This document shows, piece by piece, positions 12,071-24,510 of a DNA stretch of 64,000 bases. The notes under the pieces were generated by a model. That model was not told the DNA's origin, searched no databases, and saw only the letters and a program-made list of their open reading frames with translations. The position numbers and the translations under genes are program-made. Origin of the DNA: Desmodus rotundus (Eukaryota; Chordata; Mammalia; Chiroptera; Phyllostomidae). Each line of letters begins with the position of its first letter. Position 1 is the stretch's first letter. The stretch covers positions 54,366,873 to 54,430,872 of the forward strand of contig NC_071399.1 in assembly GCF_022682495.2 (NCBI RefSeq), in the 5' to 3' direction.

Positions 12071-13636
12071 GTACCCTGGAAGCTCTTGGTGCTGCTCTGT
12101 GGTCATTTGTCTGAAGACCCGGCCAGCAGCAGAGCTCAGGTTTGTATGGCTGTCATCATTGCCTTCAGGGAGAGAAAATGCATTTTTTCAACGAGAGAGT
12201 TTCTAAAGTGGGCCCCACAACAGAGGGGCTTCTCAGAGGTGATACTTCTCAGAGGGGATGCTTACCCTGGCCCTCTCCAGCATGGTTCAGAATGCCAGAC
12301 TGGCATATCATGCATTTTACAGTCTGGCTCTCATTAACCCTGAATCGACAAAATCTAGAGCCTGTTAATCCTAGTAATTCAATATTCTTGATTGCCAGGT
12401 TATTCCCTTTAAACCTCTGGCAAAGTGCAAAAGGGGGAGGTATTTTTTCCTTCTGAAGCCTCACCTATCCAGAGACTTGAGCTGGCTTCTGCCAACCTTG
12501 CCAACCTCTGCTAAGATCCTGAGGCCCCAAGTCTACTGAGAGATACTGCTTTGCCTTAGGGATTTGGTAATAGTTAAAATGCAAATATCTTTGGCCAGGA
12601 GAATTTATTCATAATGATGTGTTTATTTTTACACCTTGCCTGAGAAGTTTGAATAATGGAGAGCTTAGAGATTTTGAGGAAGGTGGGGCTCAGAGTGGAT
12701 GAGACATCTCTGAAAGTTTGCAGGACAGGAAAAAGAGGAGACAATGGCAGGAAGACACACTTTATCTGCCTTTGCTGGACATCCCCACCCCCTGTCCCCT
12801 GGGAAAAGCTCTTGCTTTTTAAATTCTTCTTTCTTTTAGGTATTAAAACAGCCAACACCCCTACCACCACCTCCTAATATGCTACATCCTGCCCCCAAAA
12901 GGGTGGTGACATGGACCATGCTCTCTCAGACTTCCAATCTGCCTGCACATCTTGTTGGCCTGGGCCAGTCTGGGTTGTGCTTGTTGTCCTGGTGTAATTA
13001 TTAATACATGTAGTAGCGCTGTATGGTCACCCTATTTGTAGGCACCTCATAGGAAAATATCATATGTTTTGTCTCTTTTATTTAACCTCTTAATTTTTTT
13101 TCTGATTTTGGTGGAGCAGAAAAGAGACACATGCTTCTACTTTCACACAGCAATTTAGTGAAAAGGAGAAACGTGAGTCAATTAGGAAAAAAAAAAAAAA
13201 ACAAGGCAAGCCTGAAAGAAAACAAGCTACACAAAAATTCAGATTGCAGTGGTTCCTGGTTCCTGCTCAGGCCCCTAACGCTCACTGAAGTTGCCGCTGA
13301 GCACCAAAGCTGCGGTGGCATCAGGGAGAAGCTTTGGGAAACTGGTGTGGTGGGCTGGGATCTTGATTATCTTTGGCTTGAATGGAACTTTTGGGGGCAT
13401 AATATGCTAATGATGGGGCTATGTGGTAGGAGTAGCATGTGACAGAGCTACTCGGTGAAGTAGGTCATAGTCACATCTGCTGCCAACTCCAGCAGTGAAG
13501 TAAAGGCTGGTAACTCAACCTGCTGCCTGAATTGGGGAGAAGGAGTCTTAGAATTAGGAAAAAAGGGCTGAGCATGGGCTTGGGAAGTTTGCTGTGCTGG
13601 ATGGATGTATCCAAATCCCAGGGAGTTTGGGAATCT

Positions 13637-13638
<2 letters not shown>
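12071..13638. other. Unassigned intergenic sequence
   Basis: There is a run of 15 A at about 13187-13201 and otherwise nothing I can name. Open frames are short and unsupported. Confidence 0.4.

Positions 13639-13675
<37 letters not shown>
13639..13675. repeat. (AC)n microsatellite
   Basis: About 18 uninterrupted AC units. Open frames rich in Cys-Val on the minus strand are translations of this repeat and not genes. Confidence 0.98.
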
Positions 13676-13676
<1 letters not shown>

Positions 13677-13734
13677 TTTTTCATCCATAGTATTTACTAT
13701 AGAGCTGGCACACAACATATAGACAGGAGGTATT

Positions 13735-13960
13735 AGTGTGGCAGAATGGATACAGATCTGATTTGGGTGGCAATCCAACTTGATTTCAAATCCTCCCAGC
13801 TCCACGATTTACCAGCTGGGTTACCTTGGTCAATGTGCTTAAACTTTCTGAGTTGCAGTCTCCTCAACTATGAAATAAGGTTACTGTGAGGATGAACTGA
13901 TAAAATATGCAGTCCTTAGCTCCAGGTGTGGTCCATAGGATCAGTCCATAAATCGCAGTC
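13735..13960 (+). repeat. MIR SINE
   Basis: Sense MIR pattern: 'cagatctgatttggg', 'tttcaaatcctcccagctcc', 'taccagctgggttaccttgg' and 'aaactttctgagttgcag'. Confidence 0.75.
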
Positions 13961-15599
13961 AGCAGTTGTTTCCTCATTCTTATTCCAGCTTTAGTTTTAA
14001 GAACCTTTAAGTTGAGCAGGGGGAGGCTCGCAGAAGAGAAAAACATACTCTCTTCTGGCTAAGGGAGCATGCCTACAGTGAATCTTTTATTTAGTTTCAG
14101 ATTTTATATTCCTTACTGGCAGCATCTGACCCACTCACCCCACTTCATATACACTGTGGGGGCCTAGCATAGGCCTGGGTTCTGGCTTCCTAAGTGTGTA
14201 ATTGTTGTTACTGAAGGAATGAAGTTAGGTCAAGAGCAGGGAGAATGCTAGCTTTACCAGGGGCCATGGAGCTCAGAGTGATGTTTGGTTCTTTGAGGTT
14301 TCTGCAAGTGGATTCTGTAGAGATTTAGCATAGGGGTTTGTCTCTCAAAGATACTGCTCAGGGCCCATTCCTCTTTTTGTTTCTTGTTGTCCCCAAGCAA
14401 TAAGAGGGTAACAAGATCTGCCCCCCAGAAAATGGTCTGCCCAGGGCCCGTTTCTGTTGTGCAATACCTGCATTTGGCCTTGACTCTCCTGTATTCTGTG
14501 CTGTGAGCAGAATATCAATTGGCATTGGGGAAGAAGCAAGCCTGTGCTGCCAGCCCAGCATGTGCCTTGTCAGGGGGAAGTCATGCTACATGCACGGAAA
14601 ATAACTTCCTTCTCTCATTTTATAAATTAGCTCAGGATCCTTGGGATTATGAACCTTTATTCCCATAGTGCTTTAAAAGGAAAAAGCAAAACCAACAACA
14701 AAGGAATCATAATGCAGTTCTCTTGGCAGCTCCGAAGAGCAAGCAGAGGTAGGAACGTGATCTGACAAGTCCTTTGGGTACCCTGAGTTCTCCCCGCTCC
14801 CTGATCCTACTTTTTCTACTTAGCATCACTCCCACTTTGGCTGCTTTATCTCGAAAAGCTTTGAATAAGCCTTGTGATCTCAGTAAGGGCTGCCAGGCTG
14901 GGAAGAAGAGGAGGGGCTGTGCTTTCTAGTGGAGAAAGGTCACATAAAATGATGGATTCTTGTGCCTGGTGGTCTACCAGATTTTTCAGAATAGGTTTAT
15001 CCTTTATATGATTTTTGTCATAGATGCCCTGACAATCAGAGAAAGAAATGGACCAAAACATCATCCAGACTGACTTCTTTGTCCCAGAGATAAGGAAAGT
15101 GGGGACCAGAGAAGGTAACTCACCCAATGTCTTCACAGGGGTGAGGATGACTGTGCTTCTACTTCACTGTTTTGCCTATCAAAGAAACAGACTTAGGGTT
15201 TCCAGGAGAAAAATGTGCAGATTTTCCCATTTTATTTTATTCTAGAGTGAAAAACATATTCCCATTTGTTCTTAATCTTCTACTTGTAAACTCTAATGAC
15301 TAGTTCTAGTGTTAAGTACTTAACATAATTTACATAACTAGCTAATTGCTAAAAATTAAAAGTAGTTTTCTTTGACTTTTTATAATCCATGTTCCTCCCA
15401 CAGAAATGAAATTTGAGCCATCAGCAGTTTGGTGAATTATTTGGCAGAAAAACAGAGTCCAGTTCCTGAAGGTCATGTTTTTCTCTGCTAATCACCCCTA
15501 CACTCCCTTATAAAGTAAAATGTAGAAGTAAAAGGACATTTGGACTTGAAAGCATTACATACACCTGTCTATTCACTGAGCACAGAGGGGACTTAATAC
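13961..15599. other. Unassigned intergenic sequence
   Basis: No gene, RNA gene or clear repeat family was recognised. Open frames are short and lack known motifs. Confidence 0.4.
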
Positions 15600-15845
15600 A
15601 GTAAATAAGTGCAGGGAGATCAAGACCCTCCGGGGTCTTGTTCCACCCTTTCTTAGCAGGATGACTTTGAGCAAAGAACCTGTCCCTAAGCCTCTGGTTT
15701 CTCAGCTGCAATATGGGTTTGATTGCTGTGCCTATTTTGTAGAAGTGTTAAGAGTATTAAGTGGATTGCTATACATGTAAAGTTTTAATAAAGTATATGG
15801 CACATAGTAAGCCTTTGATAAATGTTATTATTAGTATTGTTAGTA
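15600..15845 (+). repeat. MIR SINE
   Basis: The MIR 3' half is plain: 'ttctcagctgcaatatggg', 'tgttaagagtattaagtgg', 'atggcacatagtaagcctttgataaatgttatta'. The 5' half is more diverged. Confidence 0.75.
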
Positions 15846-15949
15846 AATAGTTATGGACAAATTTTAAAGTTCATAAAAATATGAAGCAGGAAAGTTGCCT
15901 CGATTTCATTCCTCAGAGTTTGCTGTTTGTCCCATTATGAAATCCTCAT

Positions 15950-16340
15950 AATTAACATAATGCACGTATAATTTAGTAGGCTGCTTTCATTCATTTAGTA
16001 TTCTTTTGTGAACATCCTCCCTTCTTCAAATACATGATTTTTAATATCTATAAAATGTTTCATAAATAAACCATAATTTATTTAACTATTTCCCCATTGT
16101 AACAATTAATTTTGTTTTTCCTTTTTTTTTTTTTTACAGATATCTTGGCATATAGATCTTTGTCTGACCTTTTCATTATTTTCTTAGGATAGATTTCTAG
16201 AAGTAAAATTATTGGGTCAAAACATAAACATACCTCAGAATTTTGATTCAAATTGGCAAGTTGCTTTGCAAAAAGAAGCAGTGTTTACTTTGTAAAGCTC
16301 ATTCTCCAAAACTGCACACATCAACATTTTCCAATAAGCT
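15950..16340 (-). repeat. Ancient L1 3' fragment
   Basis: Phrases such as 'aataaaccataatttatttaactatttccc' and 'gatagatttctagaagtaaaattattgggtcaaa' are diverged versions of the antisense L1 ORF2 3' end. It is much older than the HAL1 and full-length L1 copies. Confidence 0.55.
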
Positions 16341-16959
16341 GGGTTGTGTTTGTGTGAAAAGGGTAGAGAAATATTTAACTCACATCTTTGTTCAATCTAC
16401 TCCTGGGCTGCCTTGGAAATGTCCCTGATTTGAGGGTCCTTTAAAATCTCATCACAGGAAAGCCCCATGTGCTCTGGTTTTGAGAGTTACCCACATCCAA
16501 GCTGACCTCATGACCTCAGCTTAACTAATTCAGACTTCTGACCAGTGGAATGGCATCCTCCATCATACCCGTCTTTAAAAGATTCCAGAACAGGTGAACC
16601 CATAGGTTTTTTCCCTAGTGTATTGCTATATGGAAAATGCCACTCATTTGAGAAATTACTGCTTAAGTTTACCCCCAAATCCTTGACCACTTGGTCTTAT
16701 TAAATAGCACTCTCCAGGTGTGTGTCTGCTCTCCACAGTGTGTGGGTGGCAACCATATCACAGGGGTGCTTTGTCAGTACCTCTCTGGGTTCAGCATAGG
16801 AAATGTTTGCTTTACGACTTAGATGTTGTTAAGTTTCTCAGGCTTCACTTTGTTAGATCCAGAATCTTTACCTTTTCAGGAATCACCCTATTGTCACTAT
16901 CTCTCCCCCACCGTTCAGGGATCCAGGACTTTCTGCTTCAGTGTTGCATACTTAGCTAA

Positions 16960-17560
16960 CTGGTCTCTCTGTTGCTAACCTCTTCCTCCTCCAACCCACC
17001 CTACACCTGGCTGTCAGATTAATGTTTGTTACACATAGTTCAGGGGCTGTCACTCTTCAGTGATGACCACAAAAAGCAAACTCTCAAGGCTATCCATTGT
17101 GTAGACTCTGTCTCCTGGTTAGCCCTTAACACTTTACAGCCAAACCCAATCCTTTTCAAACTCATGTTTCCCTTTGCCTTCACTGTCCTCTTTTTTTCCC
17201 ATGTCTCTCCTGAAATTTCACCTATCAGTGCCCATCCCAAATACCCATAACTGAAGCCTATCATAATGCCCCTTCAATGCAATGAAAGCTCACCCACCAT
17301 AAACATCAAGCACATTAACTTTCCTTTCCTCAATTTCCCTCATAATACAATGATTTCTGATTCTCCCTTTGTCTCATTCTTGGTAGATAATAAAGATTAT
17401 CTACCTTTATTATCTTCCCTTTGTTCCAGTCTCTGTAGAATAAACCTCTGGGAGGTAGGAAATGCTTGTCTCCCAGCTGTACCCCTTACATCACCCCAGA
17501 GTGCTTTGTACATGGTGGATGCTCGTGTTCTGCGACGGACGTTCTTTGACACAGCCCTCC
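16960..17560 (+). repeat. L2 LINE 3' region
   Basis: The order of motifs follows sense L2: 'taactggtctctctg', 'cctcctccaacccaccc', a degenerate 'aaa...tctcaaggctatccattg', 'cccatgtctctcctgaaa', then 'gtctctgtagaataaacctctggg' and 'tgctttgtacatggtggatgctcg'. It is old and diverged. Confidence 0.6.
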
Positions 17561-17744
17561 TCTCATGCTGTCAGAGTGGGAGCAGCACAGCTGCCTGGAT
17601 TCATTGTTTTTCCCCAGAGAGGCAATTATAACACTTTATCTTTCCCTTTTGGCTCTCAGCCAGTGGCTCTATACCTAGTCTCTAATTTTCTTTTTGTTTA
17701 AAGGAATGTTCTCGACATTCTGTCAAAGCAAAATAACAATGATA

Positions 17745-17965
17745 ATGAGAATTGTTGCTACTTATTGAAAGCCTACTATGTGCTAGACACTGTGCATTAT
17801 ATATGGGATCTCACTTATTAACCTTCATAAAATCTTTAGATATTGTTATCTGACTTTATGAATGAGAAAATTGAAGCTGAGAGGTTAAAAATATACCAAA
17901 AGTCATTCAAGTAGTAGATTACAGTTGGAGTCGAGTCAAACCCAGATCTGTTGGCCTAAATCATT
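17745..17965 (-). repeat. MIR SINE
   Basis: Antisense MIR pattern: 'ttattgaaagcctactatgtgctagacactgtgca', 'gagaaaattgaagctgagaggtt' and 'gtcattcaagtagtagat'. Confidence 0.8.
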
Positions 17966-18400
17966 TTCAGTTTGTCCCAGTAGAAAAGGGTGACGTAAGA
18001 GTGGGCTGGATGTTAGCCTCTGGCTCACTTTTCCTGGGAGCTTACACCCTGAGGCTATTCCCTGGTGGGGGAGGGGTGGGGGAGTGAATACTTCCATTGC
18101 AGTTTACTTATGCTAAGCCCCCGGTTCCTTTGTTGCAGTGCTTGGGAGAGGACAGGAAAATGGAGTGAAGCTCCTGCTTGTGTCTAAATGCCCGTGGTGA
18201 GCAGCACATAATTTATAGGTCCCCAACATTGTACCCATACTCAGGGCTTCTTCCAGAGCTTTCTATAGCTTCCAGATCTACCACTGCATCAATGGGATAA
18301 ATGTACCCTAGACATTAAATTATGAGAAACCTGACTACTTGCTACATACACTCTCCTGGTCATCAGCTTGCTCAGGAAAAGGTAGTTGAAAATGGGTATA

Positions 18401-19973
18401 GTAGTACTGGACTTCAAGCCAAGATGGAAGCATAGGTAGATGCACTTTGCCTCCTCACACAACCAAAAGAAGGACAATAACAAATTTAAAAACAAAAAAT
18501 AACCAGAACTGCCAGAAAATAAAACTGTTAAAGAAAACCAAGGAGATAAAAAAGAAACATTCATCCAGGCAACCAATGAGTTAAAGAAGGAATCAAGGAG
18601 TTAAAGAAGAAATATTCATTCAGACAGGTAGGATGGGTGGAGATGGGAAGCCAGGGTGGAGAGGACTTGCAGAAAGGTGGTGGCAGGAGGACCAGGTGGT
18701 CCCACATTTGCATGTGGATAAACTGGAGGAACAAGTAGGGAGCAAGACAGACTGCACAACACGGGGTTCCAGTGCGGGGAAATAAAGCCTAAAAATGTCT
18801 GACTGAAAAAACCTGTGAGGGTTGAGGCAGCAGGAGAAACTCCCAGCCTCATAGGAGAATTTGTTGGAGAGAACTCTCCAACAGTGTCCTGGACTTCCAC
18901 AGGGCCCTAGAATATACACAAAACCACCCACCCAAGAATTAGCACCAAAAGGGCCCAATTTGCTTGTGGGTAGCACAGGAAGTGACTGAAAGTCTGTCAA
19001 GAGCTGAGCAAGTGGCACTGTTCCCTCTCAGACCCCTCCCCCACATACAGAGCCACAATACAGCAATGTGGGTTGCCCACCCTGTTGAATACAGTAAGGC
19101 TGTGTTACCATGTAACAGGCACACTGAGACAAAAAAAATATGGCCCAAATGAAAGAACAGATCAAAGCTCCAGAAATAAACTTCTAGGAAGTCCAGGAAC
19201 TCAGAGAGTCCCAAAAAAGTTGAACCCAGGAAGCACACACTAAGGCACATCACAATTATCCAAGATTAAAGACAAGAAGGGAATCTTAAAAGCAGCAAGA
19301 GAAAAGGAAAGAGGCACCTACAAAAGAGTTTCCATAAGACTATCAGCTGATTTCTCAAAAGAAACCTCACAGGCAAGAAGGGGCTGGAAAGAAGTATTCA
19401 AAGTCATGAAAGGCAAGGACCTATATCCAAGATTACTCTATCCAACAAAGCTATCATTTAGAATGGAAGGGCAGATAAAGTGCTTCCCAGATAAGGTCAA
19501 GTTAGAGGAGTTCATCATCACCAAGCCATTACTATATGAAATGTTAAGGGGATTTACCTAAGAAAAAGAAGATAAAAAATCTGAACAGTAAAATGACAAT
19601 AAATTCACAACTATCAACAACTGAACCTAAAAAAAACAACAACCCCAAAACGAACTAAGCAAACAACTAGAACAGGAACAGATTCACAGAAACAGAGATC
19701 ACATGGAGGGTTATCAGTAAGGAGGGGGAGGGAAGAGGATGGGGAAAAAGGTACAGGGAATAAGAACCATAAATGGTAGGTACAAAATAGACAGGGGGAG
19801 GTTAAGAATGGTATGGGAAATGGAGAAGCCAAAGAACTTACATGTATGACCCATGGACATGAACTAAGGTGGGGGAATGATGGTGGGGGTGGGTACAGGG
19901 CAGAGGGGAATTAACGGGAGGAAAAATGGGACAACTGTAATAGCATGATCAATAAAATATATTTTAAAACAAA
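18401..19973 (+). mobile_element. HAL1 (ORF1-only half-LINE), internally deleted
   Basis: The element starts near a conserved 5' motif CCAAGATGGA (18418 onward), has a 5' UTR, an ORF1-derived region (about 19140-19562) and a tail that begins directly after the ORF1 stop and ends in '...atcaataaaatatatttt'. There is no ORF2. A 13-bp duplication GAAAATGGGTATA flanks it at 18388-18400 and 19974-19986. Compared with the copy at 50.3 kb, about 410 bp of ORF1 are missing between 'agctccagaaa' and 'acttctaggaagtcc', with GAAA shared at the breakpoints. What remains of ORF1 also carries stops, so no protein is expected. Mobilisation would have needed L1 ORF2 protein in trans. Confidence 0.85.
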
Positions 19974-20210
19974 GAAAATGGGTATATTATATGCCAAGGT
20001 TAAGACAACTTCATATATCTTACTTTAGGCATCAGAACTGGGATAATTCAGTGCTGGTTTTTAAAGAACTCTAGGAAACAGCTTCCTAGCATAGTGCTTG
20101 AAATAAAGTATTTAATAGACATTAATAATTGGATTAGTGAATGAATGAATGGTATTAAAGTTTTGTTTTTTATGGCGAGCAATAGGAAAAATGGGATCTT
20201 CCAATTATTA

Positions 20211-20305
20211 CGAGTATGACTGGGTAACTCATTCTGAGCCTCAGATTTGTCACATGTAAAATGGTGATGCTAGTACCTGCTGTCAAGAACTATGTAAAGC
20301 CTGAA
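20211..20305 (+). repeat. MIR SINE fragment
   Basis: The MIR core is recognisable in 'gactgggtaactcattctgagcctcag' and 'catgtaaaatggtgatgctagtacctgc'. Confidence 0.65.
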
Positions 20306-20744
20306 ATTTTACCTTACTTCTGCTTTACTTGTTAGCCTGCCACAGTTTCAAAGGTGCTGGGAGAAGACTTAGACTTCTGGGTCAGATACACAGACTTTAT
20401 CACTCACGGCACAGCAAAACATAAACATCACCATGTTAGTATAAGTTCCCCTTGCAATGGCTCAGGTGGATGCCTGTACACACAGCCAGCTATATCATAA
20501 GAGAGGAACTCAAGTCTCAGGGTCCTAAATTATGAAGGGGAGTAAGCATGACTGTCCACCCTTTCCACTGAAGGGCTATACTATCTCTACCTTTCCAGGC
20601 TGTTTGTTAATGTCCTTGAAAAGATAGTCTGGAACAAAGGGATCTATTGTTTTGCTTTCAAAACATGCCAAAATGCATGAGACCCATGAAGAATTGTCTC
20701 CTAACAAAACCTTGTGAATCTTTTTTTAAAAAATTAAATGATCT

Positions 20745-21140
20745 AACATACTGTATAAGTCAGGATAATTCAGGTTTTGCTGCACTAACAAATGAATTTT
20801 CAAATTACAGTGTCTTAAACTTCTAAAGACATGTTTCTTAATAATGCCACTCACTCATGGGGAACTGGATGGAAACCCTGTTCCAAATTATTCTAACTCT
20901 TGGTTCTATGTTAAAGGAGATTTCATTCTGTGGTTCATTGCTATCACAGAGGGAAAGTGAGGGTGCAAAATAGTATGCTGGCCCTTAAAACTTTATCCCA
21001 GAAGTGACATGTATCACTTCTGCTCACATTTATTGTCCAAAGTCACATGGCTAAACCTAACTTTGAAGAGAAAGGGAAGTATGCCCAGAAGAAGAACTGG
21101 AAATATTTATTTGGCAGACTGCACAAAATACTGCAAGATC
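20745..21140 (+). repeat. Degenerate MaLR (MLT1-like) LTR
   Basis: Motifs 'cactaacaaatgaattttcaaattacagtgtcttaaac', 'cacttctgctcacatttattgtccaaagtcacatgg' and 'ggaaatatttatttggcag' follow the order in MLT1J/K-type LTRs, and resemble the better preserved copy at 60.1 kb. Termini are not clear. Confidence 0.45.
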
Positions 21141-21659
21141 CTTGCACAAGGTCTGGCACATGAAAAATTGAGGCTTCTCTCTTCCTTATCACTCCTGGAG
21201 CAGTTGGGCAGTCAGAAGTATGGGTTTTAGGTTTACAAGAAATTCACAGTGGTCATAGATCAGCTTGTTCTCTGGCTATCCATGGCTGTGGTCAAGAAAA
21301 TTTCCAGAATTCCCAGGTTATGTGTCCAAGCTTGTAAATGAAATCAATCAATACTCATTATTAACATGCATTCAATTTCACAACTTTGTTGGTCAACATT
21401 AGAAAGAAGGAACATAGATTTTCTCCTAATTCCCAGTTATTGCACAGAGGTAATAAATAGACTGAGAAAGAAAAGAAAAATGTTGATTTATTTTTACTCA
21501 TGATAAAATGCAATCATGGATTCACTAGCAAAAGTACTTCCTGACTTGAACTGGTCGCCCCATCTGACTAGAAACCATTGAATGCCGTAGAATGAAATAA
21601 ACATTACAGATCATCATGGCCTCCATGCTTTAAAGTTAAAAAAAATGCCAGTCAGGTCT

Positions 21660-21790
21660 TAATTAATTTATTTAATAAATATTCACTGAGACCCCTCTAT
21701 CAGGTTCTGTGCTAAGGATTTGATTATAGAGTGAGATGCAAAACAGTCACTGTTCCTGACTGCATGGAGCTTAGAGTCTAAGAGGGAAAA
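21660..21790 (-). repeat. L2 LINE 3' end fragment
   Basis: 'ttaataaatattcactgagacc', 'aggttctgtgctaagg', 'gtcactgttcctgac' and 'tggagcttagagtctaag' together match the antisense L2 terminus. Confidence 0.7.
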
Positions 21791-21799
21791 AAAAAAAAA

Positions 21800-22060
21800 C
21801 ATCATAAAAGCTAACACTTGTTTAATGCTTGCTTACGAGGGTCTGGGTGCAGGGCTGTGCAAACATGTTTGCATTTCATAAAAGGCTCAACAGCCTTGTA
21901 TTGTGGTGGTTTATTACTCATGGTAACCCTGTAGAGGTAGTGAAAACCACAGATTGGAAACAGTGTAGTTAAGGCTCTGAGGGTATCAGATTTGCTAGGA
22001 GAGAATCCAGGTAGGTCTCAGAGTTCAGGTAACTCAGATTATAGATGCACTGACACCTGG
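21800..22060 (-). repeat. MIR SINE
   Basis: Diverged antisense MIR: 'aagctaacacttgtttaatgc', 'ggtaaccctgtagaggtag' and a weak 'gaatccaggtaggtctcagag' end. It sits directly beside an L2 and another MIR. Confidence 0.5.
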
Positions 22061-22169
22061 ACATTTTTGATAATCTGCATCATAAGAATCACTCTTGTCA
22101 CAAGCTGTGGATTCCTTATCTCTAGGCTGCACCTTCTCTTAGTTAATATTGTCTATCAATGAATGAATT

Positions 22170-22435
22170 ATTCGGAGAACTTATTGCATGTCTATTTGGT
22201 GTCAGGCACTGTGTACCTACAGTTATCTTTCTATAATTTTCTGCAAGGGTAGGAATAATGATTGTATTTTACAAGTGAAAAAATTGAGGATTGGAAGAGG
22301 AAAAGAGATTTCCTTGTTTTTCCAGGACTCCAAATTAGTAGAGGGAGCCAGAATTCAACCCATTATGTCTGAACCAGAACTCTTCCCAGGGGCATAAAGT
22401 TGACCCTCCTAACCACTGGCAGGCCTAGCCTGTGG
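22170..22435 (-). repeat. MIR SINE
   Basis: Antisense MIR: 'gtgtcaggcactgtg', 'acaagtgaaaaaattgagg', 'ccagaattcaaccc' and 'cctaaccactggcag' are in the expected order. Confidence 0.65.
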
Positions 22436-22604
22436 ATGCTCCCAGACCTATAACCATGGCTCCTGCCACACACCCCTAAGTCCCCCTGCAATAACACCAG
22501 GTTATAAAATCCAGGCAGCTTTAGCAGAAACAGACTCATTTTGGGAGCACCTGCCTCTCTTCACTGCAGCAGTACAACTTGCATCTTTTACTCACCTCTT
22601 CTAA

Positions 22605-22720
22605 TGAATTCAACAAACATTGACTTCCATTTGGCAGGCCCAGGGGGCTAACTGGCTGAACACAACACAGCCCTGCTCTGCAAGGCTGAACATCAAGAGC
22701 ATGAGAGAAGCTCAGAACCA
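22605..22720 (-). repeat. L2 LINE 3' end fragment
   Basis: 'gaattcaacaaacattgac', 'ggcaggcccagggggct' and 'cacagccctgctctgcaagg' match the antisense L2 end. Confidence 0.55.
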
Positions 22721-22789
22721 CAGCAACAGTAATGCAGGTACTTAACTCAAGGTTAGAGCAAATAAAGGGCAACAGGAGAGTAAAGAGAG

Positions 22790-22832
22790 AGGCAGAGGAG
22801 AGAGAGAGAGAGAAAAAAAGAGAGAGAGAGAT
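22790..22832. repeat. (GA)n-rich simple repeat
   Basis: About 40 bp of GA repeats interrupted by a short A run. Confidence 0.95.
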
Positions 22833-24019
22833 AGTTGCTTTTACTAGGGAGTTCAGAAAGGTTCTGGGGAGAAGTGTGATTTGTCAGGGCCTTGAGGTAA
22901 GGCTCATGTGCTAGACCTGGGGCAGTAAGGGGAGTGGAGGGAAAGAGTGAGTGTGAAGGAGCTAAGTCATGCAGGCAGAAGAAGGTGCCCTTTCTCCCAG
23001 AAACTGGTAAGCTGGAGGAGAGGTTGTTTTTCCAGAACTCACAAAGTCTGGCTACTTTCACAGAGGTCCTAGGGAGGAGTGGTTTGTAGAAGCCAGGTAG
23101 AGTCTGAGGGGCTGCCTCATGAGTGAGCTGACAAGAAAAGACACTGTGGACACTTCAGAAGTCTTATAGGAAAGGGGGCCATCTGATGCCTAGTACCAAG
23201 CAAACTGATTTTTATTTTCTCCAGGTTGATGGGCTCTGGTGTCTGGTGTGCTGTTTGGGCTTTGTAAGGATGGAGGGACCTACGGCCCCCTCAGCTGGTG
23301 AAGGGCCGCACCCATGCCTAAAACCTGGCTGCTCCCAGCCTTGGCACCTCTGCAGAGAGCAGTCCCTATGGTGAGCTGATGGGCAGATAGCTGTCTCCTT
23401 AGGAGCCACCAGGATTCCACTGCTTTGGTTTGCCAGTCTCCCTGTGGAAGAAGCATGGATTTTTAATCCTGGCCAGTTACATCTGGAAAAAAACAATCCA
23501 AATGTTAATCCATCTGGAGAGAGAAGGAATCCATGTCTTCTGCTGCCTGCATCCTTTTGTTTTTCATCTCTGGATCTCTAAATCTCGTTATGAAGCTAGA
23601 AAGAACCCCCTGCCAGCCTGTCTCCTAGCCTTCAGGCAGCCTTTTAAACATTTCTTTATGCTTGGTCTCCTTATGCTCCTCACTAACAGCACTCCTTTCA
23701 TCTGGATGTGGCACAGCTCTTGAAATAGCTAAACGAAGCCTTGCTACACCCCCATGAGGAAAGAGGCGATCATAGCTTGCTTTCCTCCTGCCTGAGAGAT
23801 GAAGCATGGATAGTAGTGACTTGGTCAAAGAGTCCAGCTCCTCCAGCCACCTGAAAACAACAGCGCTGGCCACAACATCCTGCTCTTATGTTCCTCTGCA
23901 GGAGTGGACTCACATGTTCAAAAAGGATCTTGGTGTATTTCTTCCTAAACCTACTCCTGCTCCTGTGTGCCCTGTTTAGGAAAATGGCATCAACCCATCA
24001 CCCAAGCCTGGACTTTCAA
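22833..24019. other. Unassigned intergenic sequence
   Basis: A weak MIR-like stretch may exist at 23735-23850 ('cccccatgaggaaagagg...tgacttggtcaaagag'). Otherwise nothing is recognisable, and short open frames are unsupported. Confidence 0.35.
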
Positions 24020-24510
24020 CTCTCTTATGCTTTAGGGACTTAATGGCTCTCCCAACATGCACACTTCTTCTCTAATTCTTTCCAACACTCTAGGGCAGCC
24101 CACTTGCCTGGATTACTACCATAGCTTGCTCTCCACAGTCCCTGTTCCTACTGTGTTTTCTTCTTAATCCACCCTCCAGGCTGCTGTTGGAACAATCTTT
24201 CTGAAATACACAGTTAAGTCATGCCTCTGCTTAAAACCCTTCTCCTACAGGGTCGTATTTAAACTCCTTAGCCTGGCATGGAAGGCTCCTACTCCATGCT
24301 CAAGCCTACTTGTCCAATCTCATTTTCTACCTCTGTACTTTGTACTCTTCACAACTGGCCATTTAGAATCACTTTCTGTTTCCTGGACATGATGCATGAC
24401 ACCTTTGCACATGCCCCGTGCACTCTTACCTGCTCTTGGGGGAAATCCTAGCCACTATCAAAGCCCGGCTCAAGAGCTGTCTCCACTTCAGATGGAACTA
24501 ACCACTTACT
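24020..24510 (+). repeat. L2 LINE 3' region
   Basis: Sense L2 text is well preserved: 'cttaatccaccctccaggctgctgt', 'tcatgcctctgcttaaaaccctt', 'atttaaactccttagcctggcatggaagg', 'cctttgcacatgcc' and 'gctcaagagctgtctcc'. Confidence 0.8.

Noticed and set aside
13448..13805. Minus-strand frames with Cys-Val repeats
   Set aside because: They are translations of the (AC)n microsatellite at 13639-13675.
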